From positions 227,001-291,000 of the forward strand of contig JAODUO010000470.1 of assembly GCA_025642075.2 (NCBI GenBank): a DNA stretch of 64,000 bases, in the 5' to 3' direction. This DNA comes from Ridgeia piscesae (taxonomy: Eukaryota > Annelida > Polychaeta > Sabellida > Siboglinidae). Positions 12,801 to 25,300 of this stretch are shown in pieces. The notes beneath the pieces were generated by a model. It did not search any database and was not told the origin of the DNA. It saw only the letters and a list, made by a program, of their open reading frames with translations. Numbering within the stretch: the stretch's first letter is position 1; the number at the start of each line of letters is the position of its first letter. Made by a program: the position numbers and the translations under genes.

Positions 12801-15800
12801 AGTCCAAAAGAGCATGAAGCTGACAAATTGATGTCGACACGGGACTGATTTGGGTACAAACACACACTATATATTATTAACCATTATACCCTCTCTAGGT
12901 CAGACTATTGAAAACTCTACGTTTGTGCCAACGGGGTGTTGCTGCTCTTAGTTGTCAAATAAGATGTTATTTAAACTATCAAAGATGGCAGTTATTTTTA
13001 GCATTGATGCATTCTTACACCAGAAATATAATTCTTAATCTGCTTGTTTATGGACAAAATCGGTGAAGTGAAAGGCACACAGATCTAAGATTAGATCTTC
13101 GTTGCCAACGAATGATACGATTGTTCAGCGAGACAAAGATATAAAACAAAGTGTGTCAACTACTGGTACACACCAGTTGTGAAAAAATGAGTGACTTGAA
13201 CTGTCATTGCTAGTTGTGACTTGAAATTCACACCTCCTCTCGTCATCAGTAAACAAACCACATTTTCTGAATACTGGACTTTAGTGTCACTGACCACTAC
13301 TGGGACACACACCATCCTTGACTTTTTAAACGTTCTGTGTCTTCCTGGATGACTCTATTGACTTCGTGGAAATACTGTAAATCTTACTACCGACTCATTA
13401 TGACTTTTTAAAGCCCATATTATAAACTCACAAATGAGAGCTTCATACCACCAGCAAGACATGTTAATTTATGTTCATTAGGTAAAAATATTTTCCAATC
13501 TGGCTGAAGAGATGGCATTGACAGATTGAGTATGATGTCAATGAAAACTGAGCAGGATCTCCCACAAACTTCACCACGGCAAGTATATCCATATCAATAC
13601 ATTCACAATATTCGGGCGGTGTCACCGGTGACACATTAACTTAGCCCCCACGCAGTTCTCTCTTTACCAATTTTTCTCTTTCTTTCCATCCCAATTAAAA
13701 CAATCTTGCGTCAAAATATCACTAAACAAACACGACAGAAGGCTAAGTGATCGAGGTCATGTTTTTGGCGACACCTTTAGTCAGCATACTGGACATGATT
13801 GCTAGGTCAAATCTGACGTAACAGATCCACATTGGTCAAGTAACACATCCCACACGCCAAACCAACCACAGGCACGTACCTCCAGCTGGTCGATTCTGTC
13901 TCTCAGTGGGACGTCGTCAGTCGTCTCTATCAGCTGGATGTCAGCTTGGAGTCCTTCGAGACTTCGGTCGACGTCCAAGCGTTGGTTGTGGTAAGTCTTC
14001 AGCTGATCCAGCAGTGTACGGCGCGACTGCACGTGCTCAGACAGTTGCGAAACGAGTGACTCCCATTGCTGCCTCAGTGGCTCCACCTCACGGGCGGACA
14101 CACTGGCGCCATCTGGCGACAGTCGGGTGTAGCCGACGCTGATCTTTTCGATGGCCGGTTCGCAATTCTCAATGGATGTGAGAAGTTCCTGGGACAAGAA
14201 ACGATGGTTATGTTAAGGTTATGTGGAATGTATGATGTGGTATATGTCATTGCTGCCAGGTGTCACTCCTATCCCAGGTGTCACTGTTGTGTCACCATTG
14301 TGTAACTTTTGGGTCACTGTTGTGTAACGTTTGGGTCACTGTCGTGTCACTTTTGGGTCACTTGTGTCACTGCTGTGTCACTTTTGGGTCACTGTTGTAT
14401 CACTGCTGTGTCACTGTTGTTGTGTCACTGCTGTATCAAATGTCACTGGTGTGTCACTCCTCAGCCATGTCAAGTGTCACTGCTCTGTCATATGTCACTG
14501 CTTTGTTATGTGTCGGTCGCTTATGATCACATGACACTGTTGTGCTACATGTCACTGTTGTGTCACATATCAATGCTGTGTCACATGTCATTGTTGGGTC
14601 ACATCACTGTTGCGTCACATGTCAGAGCTGTGTTATGTCACTGTTGTGTCAACTGTAACTGCCTTATCACAGCCATGTCATGTATCACTTCTTGTCACCT
14701 GTCACTGCTGTCACACATCATTGCTGTGTCACATATCATACAACACATACCATTGTTTAACCAGTGAGAATGGTGCCTACTGTCTACATAATCCCACCAT
14801 GATAAATAACCTCCAGCCATAGCGTGGGTTTTACCTTTAATTTTACAAATCAAACATAAACCAACCACCGTTGTTGCATCATACAGCTTACAATGAGTCT
14901 TAATCATGCAAAATTAAACAAACAAAAATATTATGCAAAATAAAAAGAATATACTTAATCATGTAAAATTAAACACAGAAACAATGATTACATTTTGCAA
15001 AATTTTAATAGGAATTGTTTATTACACAAAACTAAATATAAAAAATGGCATGCCACATTTTAATAACACATACTAACTATGTCAAATTTAAATAAAACAT
15101 ATTTAATTATACAAAACTAAACATAGAACAAATAATTAACAATGCAAAACTTGTTTTGTCTACTTATGCACAATTTAATAAAAAAAAATTATTACCGGGT
15201 ATGCTACCTTTGAATACAATTATTAACTATGTAAAATAATAATAAATAATATTTAATTATGCAAAATTAAACACGGAAAATATCTGACGTTATCAACAGT
15301 GTACTGATGAGACTTCAAGTGTTTCGTACCTCCAGATGAGAAATCTCCATCTCGGCCGCCTCCACATGCAGCTTGGCCGGTCTCTCCCTCAGTCTCCCCA
15401 CCTCCACCTCCTTGTCTGCCAGCCACCTCTCCATCTTCATCTTCAGCTTCTCCATCGACTCCCACTGCACCATGTTCTCTCGTACCTTGTTCAGTCGCGC
15501 TTCGACGCACATGATCGCCTCATGCAAACTACCGTCTACTTCGGCTGCCCGCAAGCCGAGCCTCGTTGTGGTATCGCCATCTGATTGGTCGGTCGAATCG
15601 AGGCCGGGTGAGGTCTCACACTTGTGGCTGGCTGTGGCGATGTCCTGTTTGTAGGTGCACAGCTTGTCCAGGATGTCCTGAAATAGGATGTTTGTTGCAT
15701 GGTTAGGACATGACTAAATCTCAATAATATTTATGAATATAATGATATTGAAAACTATATTTTATAAGTGTTAGCAATCACATAATTGTATTTATTATTT

Positions 15801-18800
15801 TACTGTTTGATGACAGCTGAATGAACGTGGCTCAATTTTTTCATTAATATGGCCAATTATTAAATGTTTCTATTCACATGGCATTTAAAAATAATCGCAT
15901 AATTTAAATATTAATACGGATACATACTGGGTAATATGGAAAAATATTATGGATAGAGAGGGAAAGTGAGAGAGACAGTGAGAGTGGGTGAGAATGAGTG
16001 CTAGAAAGAGAGAGAGAAAGTGAGTGTGAGAGTGAGAATGAGAGAGAGAGACAGACAGAGGCAGATAGGGATTTGGGATGCAGTGGGGTGGAATGAGGGA
16101 GGGAGGGAGCAAGGGATAGACAGACAGACAGAGGGAAGGACACTGACTAGAGCCGTACCTTGGCAGTGGCCTGCTGCAGATGAGTGCCGTCGAGGCTATC
16201 TGCAGCCGACTCCTCGTGTGACTGCTCCAGCCATGGGTTCACATCACTCTGAATGTACGACTCACATTCCTCGAGCAGTGCTTCATACTGCTGCCATCTG
16301 GTGAGGACATCTCCCAGTCGTTCCTGCGAATTCAACGAATCCAATTTTAAACAACTTCTACCTGGATTATATAATAATTAATAGCCATTTATTTTAACAA
16401 TCGACAAATAAACATAAGAATGTTTAAAAACAACAAAACATTTACAATACGCCTGAACAATAATTTAATATATTCTGTATGACAACTTGTGAGGTTTACT
16501 TGACCTTAGAGTGACATTGAACGTGACCCTGACCTTGATCTGAGTGGCTGTTGCGGTCAGCGATGCGTAACTGTCATCCATGTTGGTCAGCTGGGACTCG
16601 GTCTGTTGCACCAGCTGTGGCAGGTGACCACTGGTCACTATCAGCTGCTGACCCAACTCCCTCACCTGGTCAAGCTGGGTCCTGTAGGCTGTGATCTCCG
16701 ACAGTAAGGTCTGTGATAAAAATGAAAACAAATAAGTCCTATACACTATAGTATCCTGTCTTTAGGAGTGATCAAAGCAATGAATACTTTACTCTATGGC
16801 AGATGCACAGTTCATGTCAACACAATCTGGATTTCTCTGGGAAGCATTCAGCCACACTGCAATTATTAGGCATATTTCCTGCTGATGTGTCTGTTGCCAT
16901 TAAAATCACAGAAACAAACAAAGAAGCAAGATTTTTTATTTTCATACAAACTAATTACATTACTAATACACTTTAATTACTTGAACAAAAGACAAAATCA
17001 GTCTGATAAATTCCTTTCATTTACTCCACAGCATGACACAGAAACGTAGGAAAAAACACAAGAAATTTCATTTTACTTAAATCCCCTCACAAAATTCACA
17101 AGAACAGATCAAGAGAAACATTTATCTACCTCGTGGGTTTCGATGTTCGTTTCGGTCAACTGTCGAGTGCTGACATCTAGTGAGTTGTGTGTCATCAACT
17201 GGAAGGACATCTGGAGGATCCAGCGTTCACACTCCTGTAGAGCGGTGCGGTACACTTGCTGGCCGTCATACGCCGCCTGCGTCTTTGTTATGCTGTTTCC
17301 TGAAGGCAGACATGTTTTATGGATGTTACGATAAATCCACGCTTGCCCTTTCTCTAGTTACCCAGCGTCTCCCTTTTCCCAAGTGGCACTCCTCTCTCAT
17401 CAAATCAACACCCTTTGCTTTCCTAGACAATCAAGACTTCCTTAACCAACCTGCCCAAATCCCCATCCCAACCAGTCAACTCCCTTCCTTCTCCAACCTT
17501 CAAAATTCCCTCTGCCAACCAATTAATATCATTCCCTTTCCCAACCAATTAATACCATTTCCTCTCCCAAAAATCCAACACCATTTCCTCCCCAAACACC
17601 GCCCAACTCAATCTTCACCCCGTCAACCCACATCCGCCCTCCATCCGACAAAACATTCCCTCCCCCAAACTTACACTTTCCCATATCAAACCAAACACCC
17701 TTCCCTCTACCCAACCCCCATTTCAATCTCCTCCACACTGTTCAATGCCACACCACACCACCCCTCCACTCTCTCCCACCCACCTCTATCTCCCTCTGTG
17801 TCTTGTCGTAGTCGTGCCTCAGTTCTGCGACTGTCTGTTGGAGCAGGCTGTCTGCTCCACCCAGCTCCTCCACCAGTGGCTCCAGAGCTCCAACCTGCTC
17901 CAAGTGAGCCAACAGCTCCTTGAGCAGATTCTGGGTAAACAACATCAAATCATTAGTTAAAAACTGGACATGGATTCTTTTATTGTTTCATAACTGTTCA
18001 CTAGGACCTTCAGCTTCTGATTTTAATATCTAGTTTACTTTATTTAATTAATATTTTTGATATAAGTGATGTGAATTTGATTTTAATACAGATAACATAG
18101 CACACTTATCCCACTCCAATTTCTTTTTTAGCATTATTATGGTTCATTTATAATTTGTCAACGTGATGCTGCAGTTTCCTGTATTGTAGGTTCTGTGGTA
18201 TCCCTGTTTCTGTTACAAACAGTGGATGGAGTCAAGTTTTCCTTACACTGCATAAACAAAACAATGAAATCAGAGAAGCCTCTACTACTACTGCAGCTGC
18301 TAAAATTGCCAGCGGTCCATAACAGGAACGAACATCAAAATGTAATATTTTTGCTACATTTCACAGCAGTGTATTTTGCTATTGTCATTATAACACATTA
18401 TATGAACTACAGCATAACATTACGCACGTAGATTCGATGACACATGAGACAATGCCATCTGGTGGCAGTATACTGACCTTCAGCTTGTCGATTTGCACTT
18501 TCTTCTCCATTAGCTCGACTTTCGGTTCGGCAGCCATCATCAGATCTTGTCTCGCCTCGCTGAGCCACCTGGTGAGCTGCTCAAGAACCTCGTTGAACTT
18601 CGTCCACTGAGACATGCGGTCCTCCAGGGAACTGTAGCTGTTGTCGATATCCGTGTTCAGATTCAGCCAATCAGATTTCAGTGTTGCAATTTCTGCCTCC
18701 AGTTGACCTTTGCCTTCAGGGGTGAGGCTGGTGAGGAGTTTCTGGCCACAGTCTGTCGCGTTGGTCAGTTTGTGTTTCCCATCGTCCAAGACACAAACAA

Positions 18801-19332
18801 TCTCCTGAAAGTTGACAGAATATGTAGAAAGAATGTCTTGTGGTGCTGGAATAAAACACAATATCTGTGACCTGTGACCTCTGGGAGTAAATGTATAGAT
18901 ACCTCACTGTAACTCAGTAAATGTTGTTGCATGTGCAGAGTATTGCGTAATTTCTTAATGATAAAACATACCAACCAACCAACCAACCAACCAACCAACC
19001 AACCAACCAACCAACCAACCAACCAACCAACCAACCAACCAACCAACCAACCAACCAACCAACCAACCAACCAACCAACCAACCAACCAACCAACCAACC
19101 AACCAACCAACCAACCAACCAACCAACCAACCAACCAACCAACCAACCAACCAACCAACCAACCAACCAACCAACCAACCAACCAACCAACCAACCAACC
19201 AACCAACCAACCAACCAACCAACCAACCAACCAACCAACCAACCAACCAACCAACCAACCAACCAACCAACCAACCAACCAACCAACCAACCAACCAACC
19301 AACCAACCAACCAACCAACCAACCAACCAACC

Positions 19333-19386
<54 letters not shown>

Positions 19387-22300
19387 GTTTATTGACTGAC
19401 TGATTGATATCCCTTTAATGCGAGGAATACTATAAAGTTTACCCAATTTTTATGTGGAAATATGTAAGACAGGTCTGTTTAATAATAACAAAGATCAGTG
19501 GTTTATTTTACAAGATCAATCATGTACAGTAATCATGTGTCCTTCAGATTTTCCTAGCAAATTCATTATCCACTTGAGTAATAATTTTTGGGACTAAATA
19601 TCCATAGAAATGCAAATAGTTAATTAGAATGGGTATGTTTATGGTACGTTTTACATGGGTAAGTTTGTGTCAAGTCTGATATGGGTGAGTTTGTGGAAGT
19701 TTGTGGAATGTCTTACATAGGTACATTTGTGGCAAATCTTACCTTTATAAGTTTGTGGCAAGTCATACATGGGTAAGTCTGTGTCGCTGGTCTAACTTGG
19801 ATACATTTGTGACAGTCTTACCTTGACACTGTCCAGCTGAGCTTCAGTGACATCCACACTGCCCGACAGTTCACTGGACTGGTCAAGCCTCTCTCTGGTT
19901 GATCTGAGCCATGTCTGACAACTTTCCCGTGCAGACCGATATGCCCTCTCGTCCAGTCTGAACCCATCCACTGCTTGGCTCAAGTCCTGGAAGTATGACC
20001 CAGAAACTCTGTTCATACTCATCACCAACAGTTTGGGGGCTTGATGATTGACGTGTTATGCTGAGGTTACTCCAATTATGTATAATAAACTAATATGTAA
20101 ATTAACATAAATCTCACAATGCCATGGAGATCCTCGTAGATTAAAACAGGTGCATATAAATATATCTACATCACTATTTAATGGTTCATCAACCACAATG
20201 CAGACAATGACTATGACACTACACCGTTATACATATTCGTACAATATGTTTTACAATTTGTCAAACAAATCTGGGATTTATTCAATTACAGGGTAACCCA
20301 TGTTTAACAATTTGTCCATAAAATATTTGGATTTAAAAAATTAAAGATCCAATTAAAGTATAACCAATCAGAAGCAGCATATACCTTTGCTGCGGCTTGT
20401 ACAGCCTGGTAGCGTATGGCCAGTTGCATGATGGACTGCGACACGGACGTGTCAGATGTCTTGTGCAAGATGACCTCTGACCTCTCAGTCAACTTCTCCA
20501 GTTTTCGTCTGTGACTCATGATGTCTTCGTGGACAGCCTGCGAACACAATCTCAGTCACTTCACTAACTGTACAGCCACTTAGACGGCACGCGAACACAA
20601 TCTCAGTCACTTCACTAACTGTACAGTAACTTAGACGGCATGCAAAAACAATCTCTGTCACGTCACTAACTGTACAGTCACTTAGGCGGCATGCGAACAT
20701 AATCTCTGTCACGTCACTAACTGTACACTCACTTAGACAACATGCGAACATAATCTCTGTCAAAGTCATACACTTATAAAAAACACACACACAAACACAC
20801 ATACCTCCAAGTCTGTTTCCAACTGTTCGGGGGCGTTCAGGTCAAACTGTTGTGCAGTGACCTTGACCCTTTCTTCCACTTCGTCGAGCCACTGTTCAAA
20901 CTCAGCGTACTCGGTGTGATATTCTTCAAGGCCAACCATATTTGCCTCGAGACTCGATATCATTTCCGCGGCGGTTTCATGTAGACTAGAGAGCTCATCT
21001 TTAAGCAGCTTCATTTCCTGTTGGATCCGGTCACAACCAGTTGGAGAGGTGGACTGTAGCACCGAGGTGCACTGCTCGTTGACATTCTCGAACTTCGACT
21101 CGCCCTCGGGGAATGTTTCCTTGATTGTCTGGCGGGGAGAAGAAAGTGATGAAATGAACATAAAATTCCAATTTCTAATTATAAACGTACATGTATATGA
21201 CTTTATTACAGGGAATGTAGTTAAATTATAAAATATAATGTGATTATAAAAAGTACCTCACTAGATATCACCAAAGAAAGCGAAAAGTTGGGCAGGTTTA
21301 ACCCTGGTCAATATACTGTATTCGTTTTATTATGCATCAGCTCAATGCAATGAATACAGTAAGCTTCAAAAAAATTCTTACTTAACGAAATTACAATAAA
21401 TTATGGATCTGATATAATATGTTTTTGTCATAGTAGACACAGATAAATGTGAGACACAGCTACAGAGGGTGTACATCTTAGGGCACATGCTTCATAGAAC
21501 AAATATGGTTTAAAGTTGTTTAATTTTGTTTATTAAATCAATAATTTTCTACATGAGAGTAAATCTTTCCATCTATTCCTGTCTCAAAGTATCTCTCTAT
21601 GACTCCCTATCTCCCTCCCTGCCATTACCTGTCTCCCAGTCTCTCCCTCTCACTCTGCATCTCCCAGACACTCTCCCTGTCTCCCAGTCTCTCTCCATCT
21701 CCCAGACACTCTCCCTGTCTCCCAGTCTCTCTCCATCTCCCAGACACTCCCTGTCTCCCAGTCTCTCTCCATCTCCCAGACACTCTCCCTGTCTCTCTCC
21801 ATCTCCCAGACACTCTTCCCGTCTCCCAGTCTCTCTCCATCTCCCAGACACTCTCCCTGTCTCTCTCCATCTCCCAGACACTCTCCCTGTCTCCCAGTCT
21901 CTCTCTCATCTCCCAGACACTCTCCCTGTCTCCCAGTCTCTCTCCATCTCCCAGACACTCTCCCTGTCTCCCAGTCTCTCTCCATCTCCCAGACACTCTT
22001 CCCATCTCCCAGACACTCTCCGTCTCCCAGAACCCTCTCTCCATCTCCCAGACACTCTCCCTGTTTCCCAGTCTCTCTCTCCATCTCCCAGACACTCTCC
22101 CTGTCTCCCAGTCTCTATCTTCATCTCCCAGACACTCTCCCTGTCTCCCAGTCTCTATCTTCATCTCCCAGACACTCTCTGTCTCCCAGTCTCTCTCCCA
22201 TCTCCCAAACACTCTCTCCATCTCCCAGACACTCTCTCCATCTCCCAGTCTCTGTCCTCGTCTCCCAGTCTCTATCCCATCTCCCAGTCTCTCCCTCCCT

Positions 22301-25300
22301 TCTGTTCACCTTGAACCATCACTGACCTTGAATGCATCTAATTTGACCTTGACCTGTTCCTGTGTCCCGGTCATGTCACTAAGCTGCTGCAGCTGGTGAC
22401 GCGTCTGTGTCACCCACTCCAGACACTCCTGGTACGCCCCCTTATACTGCTCGTGTGCCGTGACCTCTGACCCCAGCCTCTCTGTGAGTCTGTGGATGTT
22501 TGCCCGCAGAACCTCGTAGCGCTGCCTCGCGTCGTGTGCTGTGTCGACCACGAAGGTCTTCTGCAGTTGTTGACTCCGGTCGATGAGATGTTGCATCTGT
22601 GCCTCGTGGGCATCAATGTCTTTCTGCAGCATCTACAAGAGTCATACTCTTGTTATGTAACAACTTTATCATGATCATGTTTAACCAGTGTGTTGTTACA
22701 TCTTTTTTGAATTTGACAATCATCAATATGTAACGTGTGTTATAAATATGTCTATATAAAATATGTAACATACTAATTACATAAGTTTATTTTATAAATA
22801 TACATTTATATTTTTTTAAATAAAAAATTCATGTAAATTCTCAGGATTGCTCAAAGTGCTTTACAACCATTTAAACAACCAATGTTATTTGAAATGTAAT
22901 ACTTTCTCTTTGTGTTTTGGTTTCTCCTGTCTTGGCAACTTTTGTAATGAATCATATCTGTCAATATTAAATTGTATTTGTACTGACAAGAAACAACATA
23001 TATCTCTTATATTATATAGCGCAGTCTCCAATCATCAGGATTGATCAAAGTGCATAATAAACAGAACAATAATCAACTAGACACTTTAAAGATAAATCTA
23101 CATGTGTCTGTACAAAGAATCGCCACTGACCTTAATCTTTTCCAGATGTGCCTTCTTCTCAGAGATATCTGTCTTCAGTTCAGCATCTGACGTCATCCTC
23201 ATCTCCGTGTCTTTGATCCAAGCATTCAACTCATCGAACATCTGCTCGAAATCAGTCCATCGCGAGAACGTCACCTCGAGTTCTTGTTTTACGTTCGTCA
23301 GACTCGATTTCAGTCGCTCGTAGCCGTGATGGAAATCTTCGAGCTGGTCGCGTGTGAGTGCACAGCCGGTCTGGCTTGTGTTGGTCAACATGCGCTTTGC
23401 ATGCTCGTCAGCAGAGTGTAGCTTTGTCTCACCGTGTTCTAGTGAGGATCGCATTTCCTGAAGAATGTGAGATGATGACAAATGTTGGACATTAACACAG
23501 CAATAATGTGGTGATGTTTATCAAGCTAAGAGGGAGTCGATTTAGGCTCAGTGATTCATGTAGTGGAATTGTTTACAATGACAGTGCAGACTGAATTAGT
23601 CAGAATGCACTTTAGGGTAATAAGAAGGTATATTGTGCAATATACAAGCGAGATGGACAATTACGATATCAAAATTACTCAAAATAAAGTAGGGGATGAT
23701 GAAGATGGGAAAGATACAGATTGGGAATGAAGGAAGACAAGGGGAATAGGGATAAGATGGCATTGAAGAAGGACAGCATCATAATTATGATGGAGAGTTT
23801 CCAGATCTCAAAAGGGTAGGCGTGAACATCTGAAACAAGGGCAGAATGGAGAGAATTGGGGAAGAGATTAAGAAAACTGGACATTAGACTAGAGGCATGA
23901 CAGTGAAATGAATTGGGGTAGAGATTAAGAAAACTGGACATTAGACTAGAGGCATGACAGTGAAATGAATTGGGGTAGAGATTAAGAAAACTGGACATTA
24001 GACTAGAGGCATGACAGTGAAATGAATTGGGGTAGAGATTAAGAAAACTGGACATTAGACTAGAGGCATGACAGTGAAATGAATTGGGGTAGAGATTAAG
24101 AAAACTGGACATTAGACTAGAGGCATGACAGTGAAATGAGTCACATATTGTGTTCAGCTGCTGCAAATTCAAACCTCAGACTGGTGGAATTATAACGAAC
24201 AGGTTTTGTGCAGTAATTTCAAAGTGGCTGAATACTTCGACAGACACCAAAATGATGCTTGCAAAAATGTTTGCTGTCAGATGTAGCATATTGTGTGCCA
24301 GAACTGTTGCAAGGGTTCAGTAAAAATGGAATGCTGTGCTTATGATGAGAAAGGGATAAAATGCCATCTCCCAAACACAGCCATGAAAACTCTAAATGTT
24401 GGTTGATTTCAGATACAGACGATGGAATCAGTCTAAACATGCAATGTTAGTTCTCCAGCATAACTTTTACTGTCATGCAAAATTAAACAGTGACACAAGT
24501 GTAGGATCATTGGTTACTGGCCTTAACTGTGAGCACATCCATCCATCCATCCATCCATCCATCCATCCATCCATCCATCCATCCATCCATCCATCCATCC
24601 ATCCATCCATCCATCCATCCATCCATCCATCCATCCATCCATCCATCCATCCATCCATCCATCCATCCATCCATCCATCCATCCATCCATCCATCCATCC
24701 ATCCATCCATCCATCCATCCATCCATCCATCCATCCATCCATCCATCCATCCATCCATCCATCCATCCATCCATCCATCCATCCATCCATCCATCCATCC
24801 ATCCATCCATCCATCCATCCATCCATCCATCCATCCATCCATCCATCCATCCATCCATCCATCCATCCATCCATCCATCCATCCTTTCAGCATAGATGTG
24901 TGCTTAGCATTAGTGACACACCTATTTATTTTAAATACATTTTTGGTGTTTTCCTAAACCACATGAAAAGACATTTTAAGGGAATTGAATAAAAATATTA
25001 TCAAGATCATTTTGCATATAACTTATTATTTCAAGAGCAAACTGAAACAAAATGAAAACTTTATTTTCGAAACTGAAACTATGCAATTAAAACCAACACA
25101 GAAAAGTTGCCCCAGCCAGCTCAGCGCCAAGGGTGACGTAGGCCCCGAAATGACCCGAAAACCTGAGTTGAATCGAGAACCGCACGGGACACAGTGGGAA
25201 AGGAAGCCATGCAGACCTGTTATGGGTTTCCACCAAACCCACCATCGAGTCACCAAAAAGACACCCGAGATTCCTTGAAGAACTTTTGCTTTTGCACATT

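Noticed and set aside
18765..19380. Long ORFs of Leu-Val-Gly-Trp or Asn-Gln-Pro-Thr repeats
   Set aside because: They are translations of the (CCAA)n array in all frames, not genes.
21526..22399. 262- and 266-codon plus-strand ORFs and 198-codon minus ORF
   Set aside because: They run through a short-unit pyrimidine minisatellite; composition explains the lack of stops.
24473..24992. Long ORFs of Met-Asp-Gly-Trp or Ile-His-Pro-Ser repeats
   Set aside because: Translations of the (ATCC)n array; same for 35854-36189.
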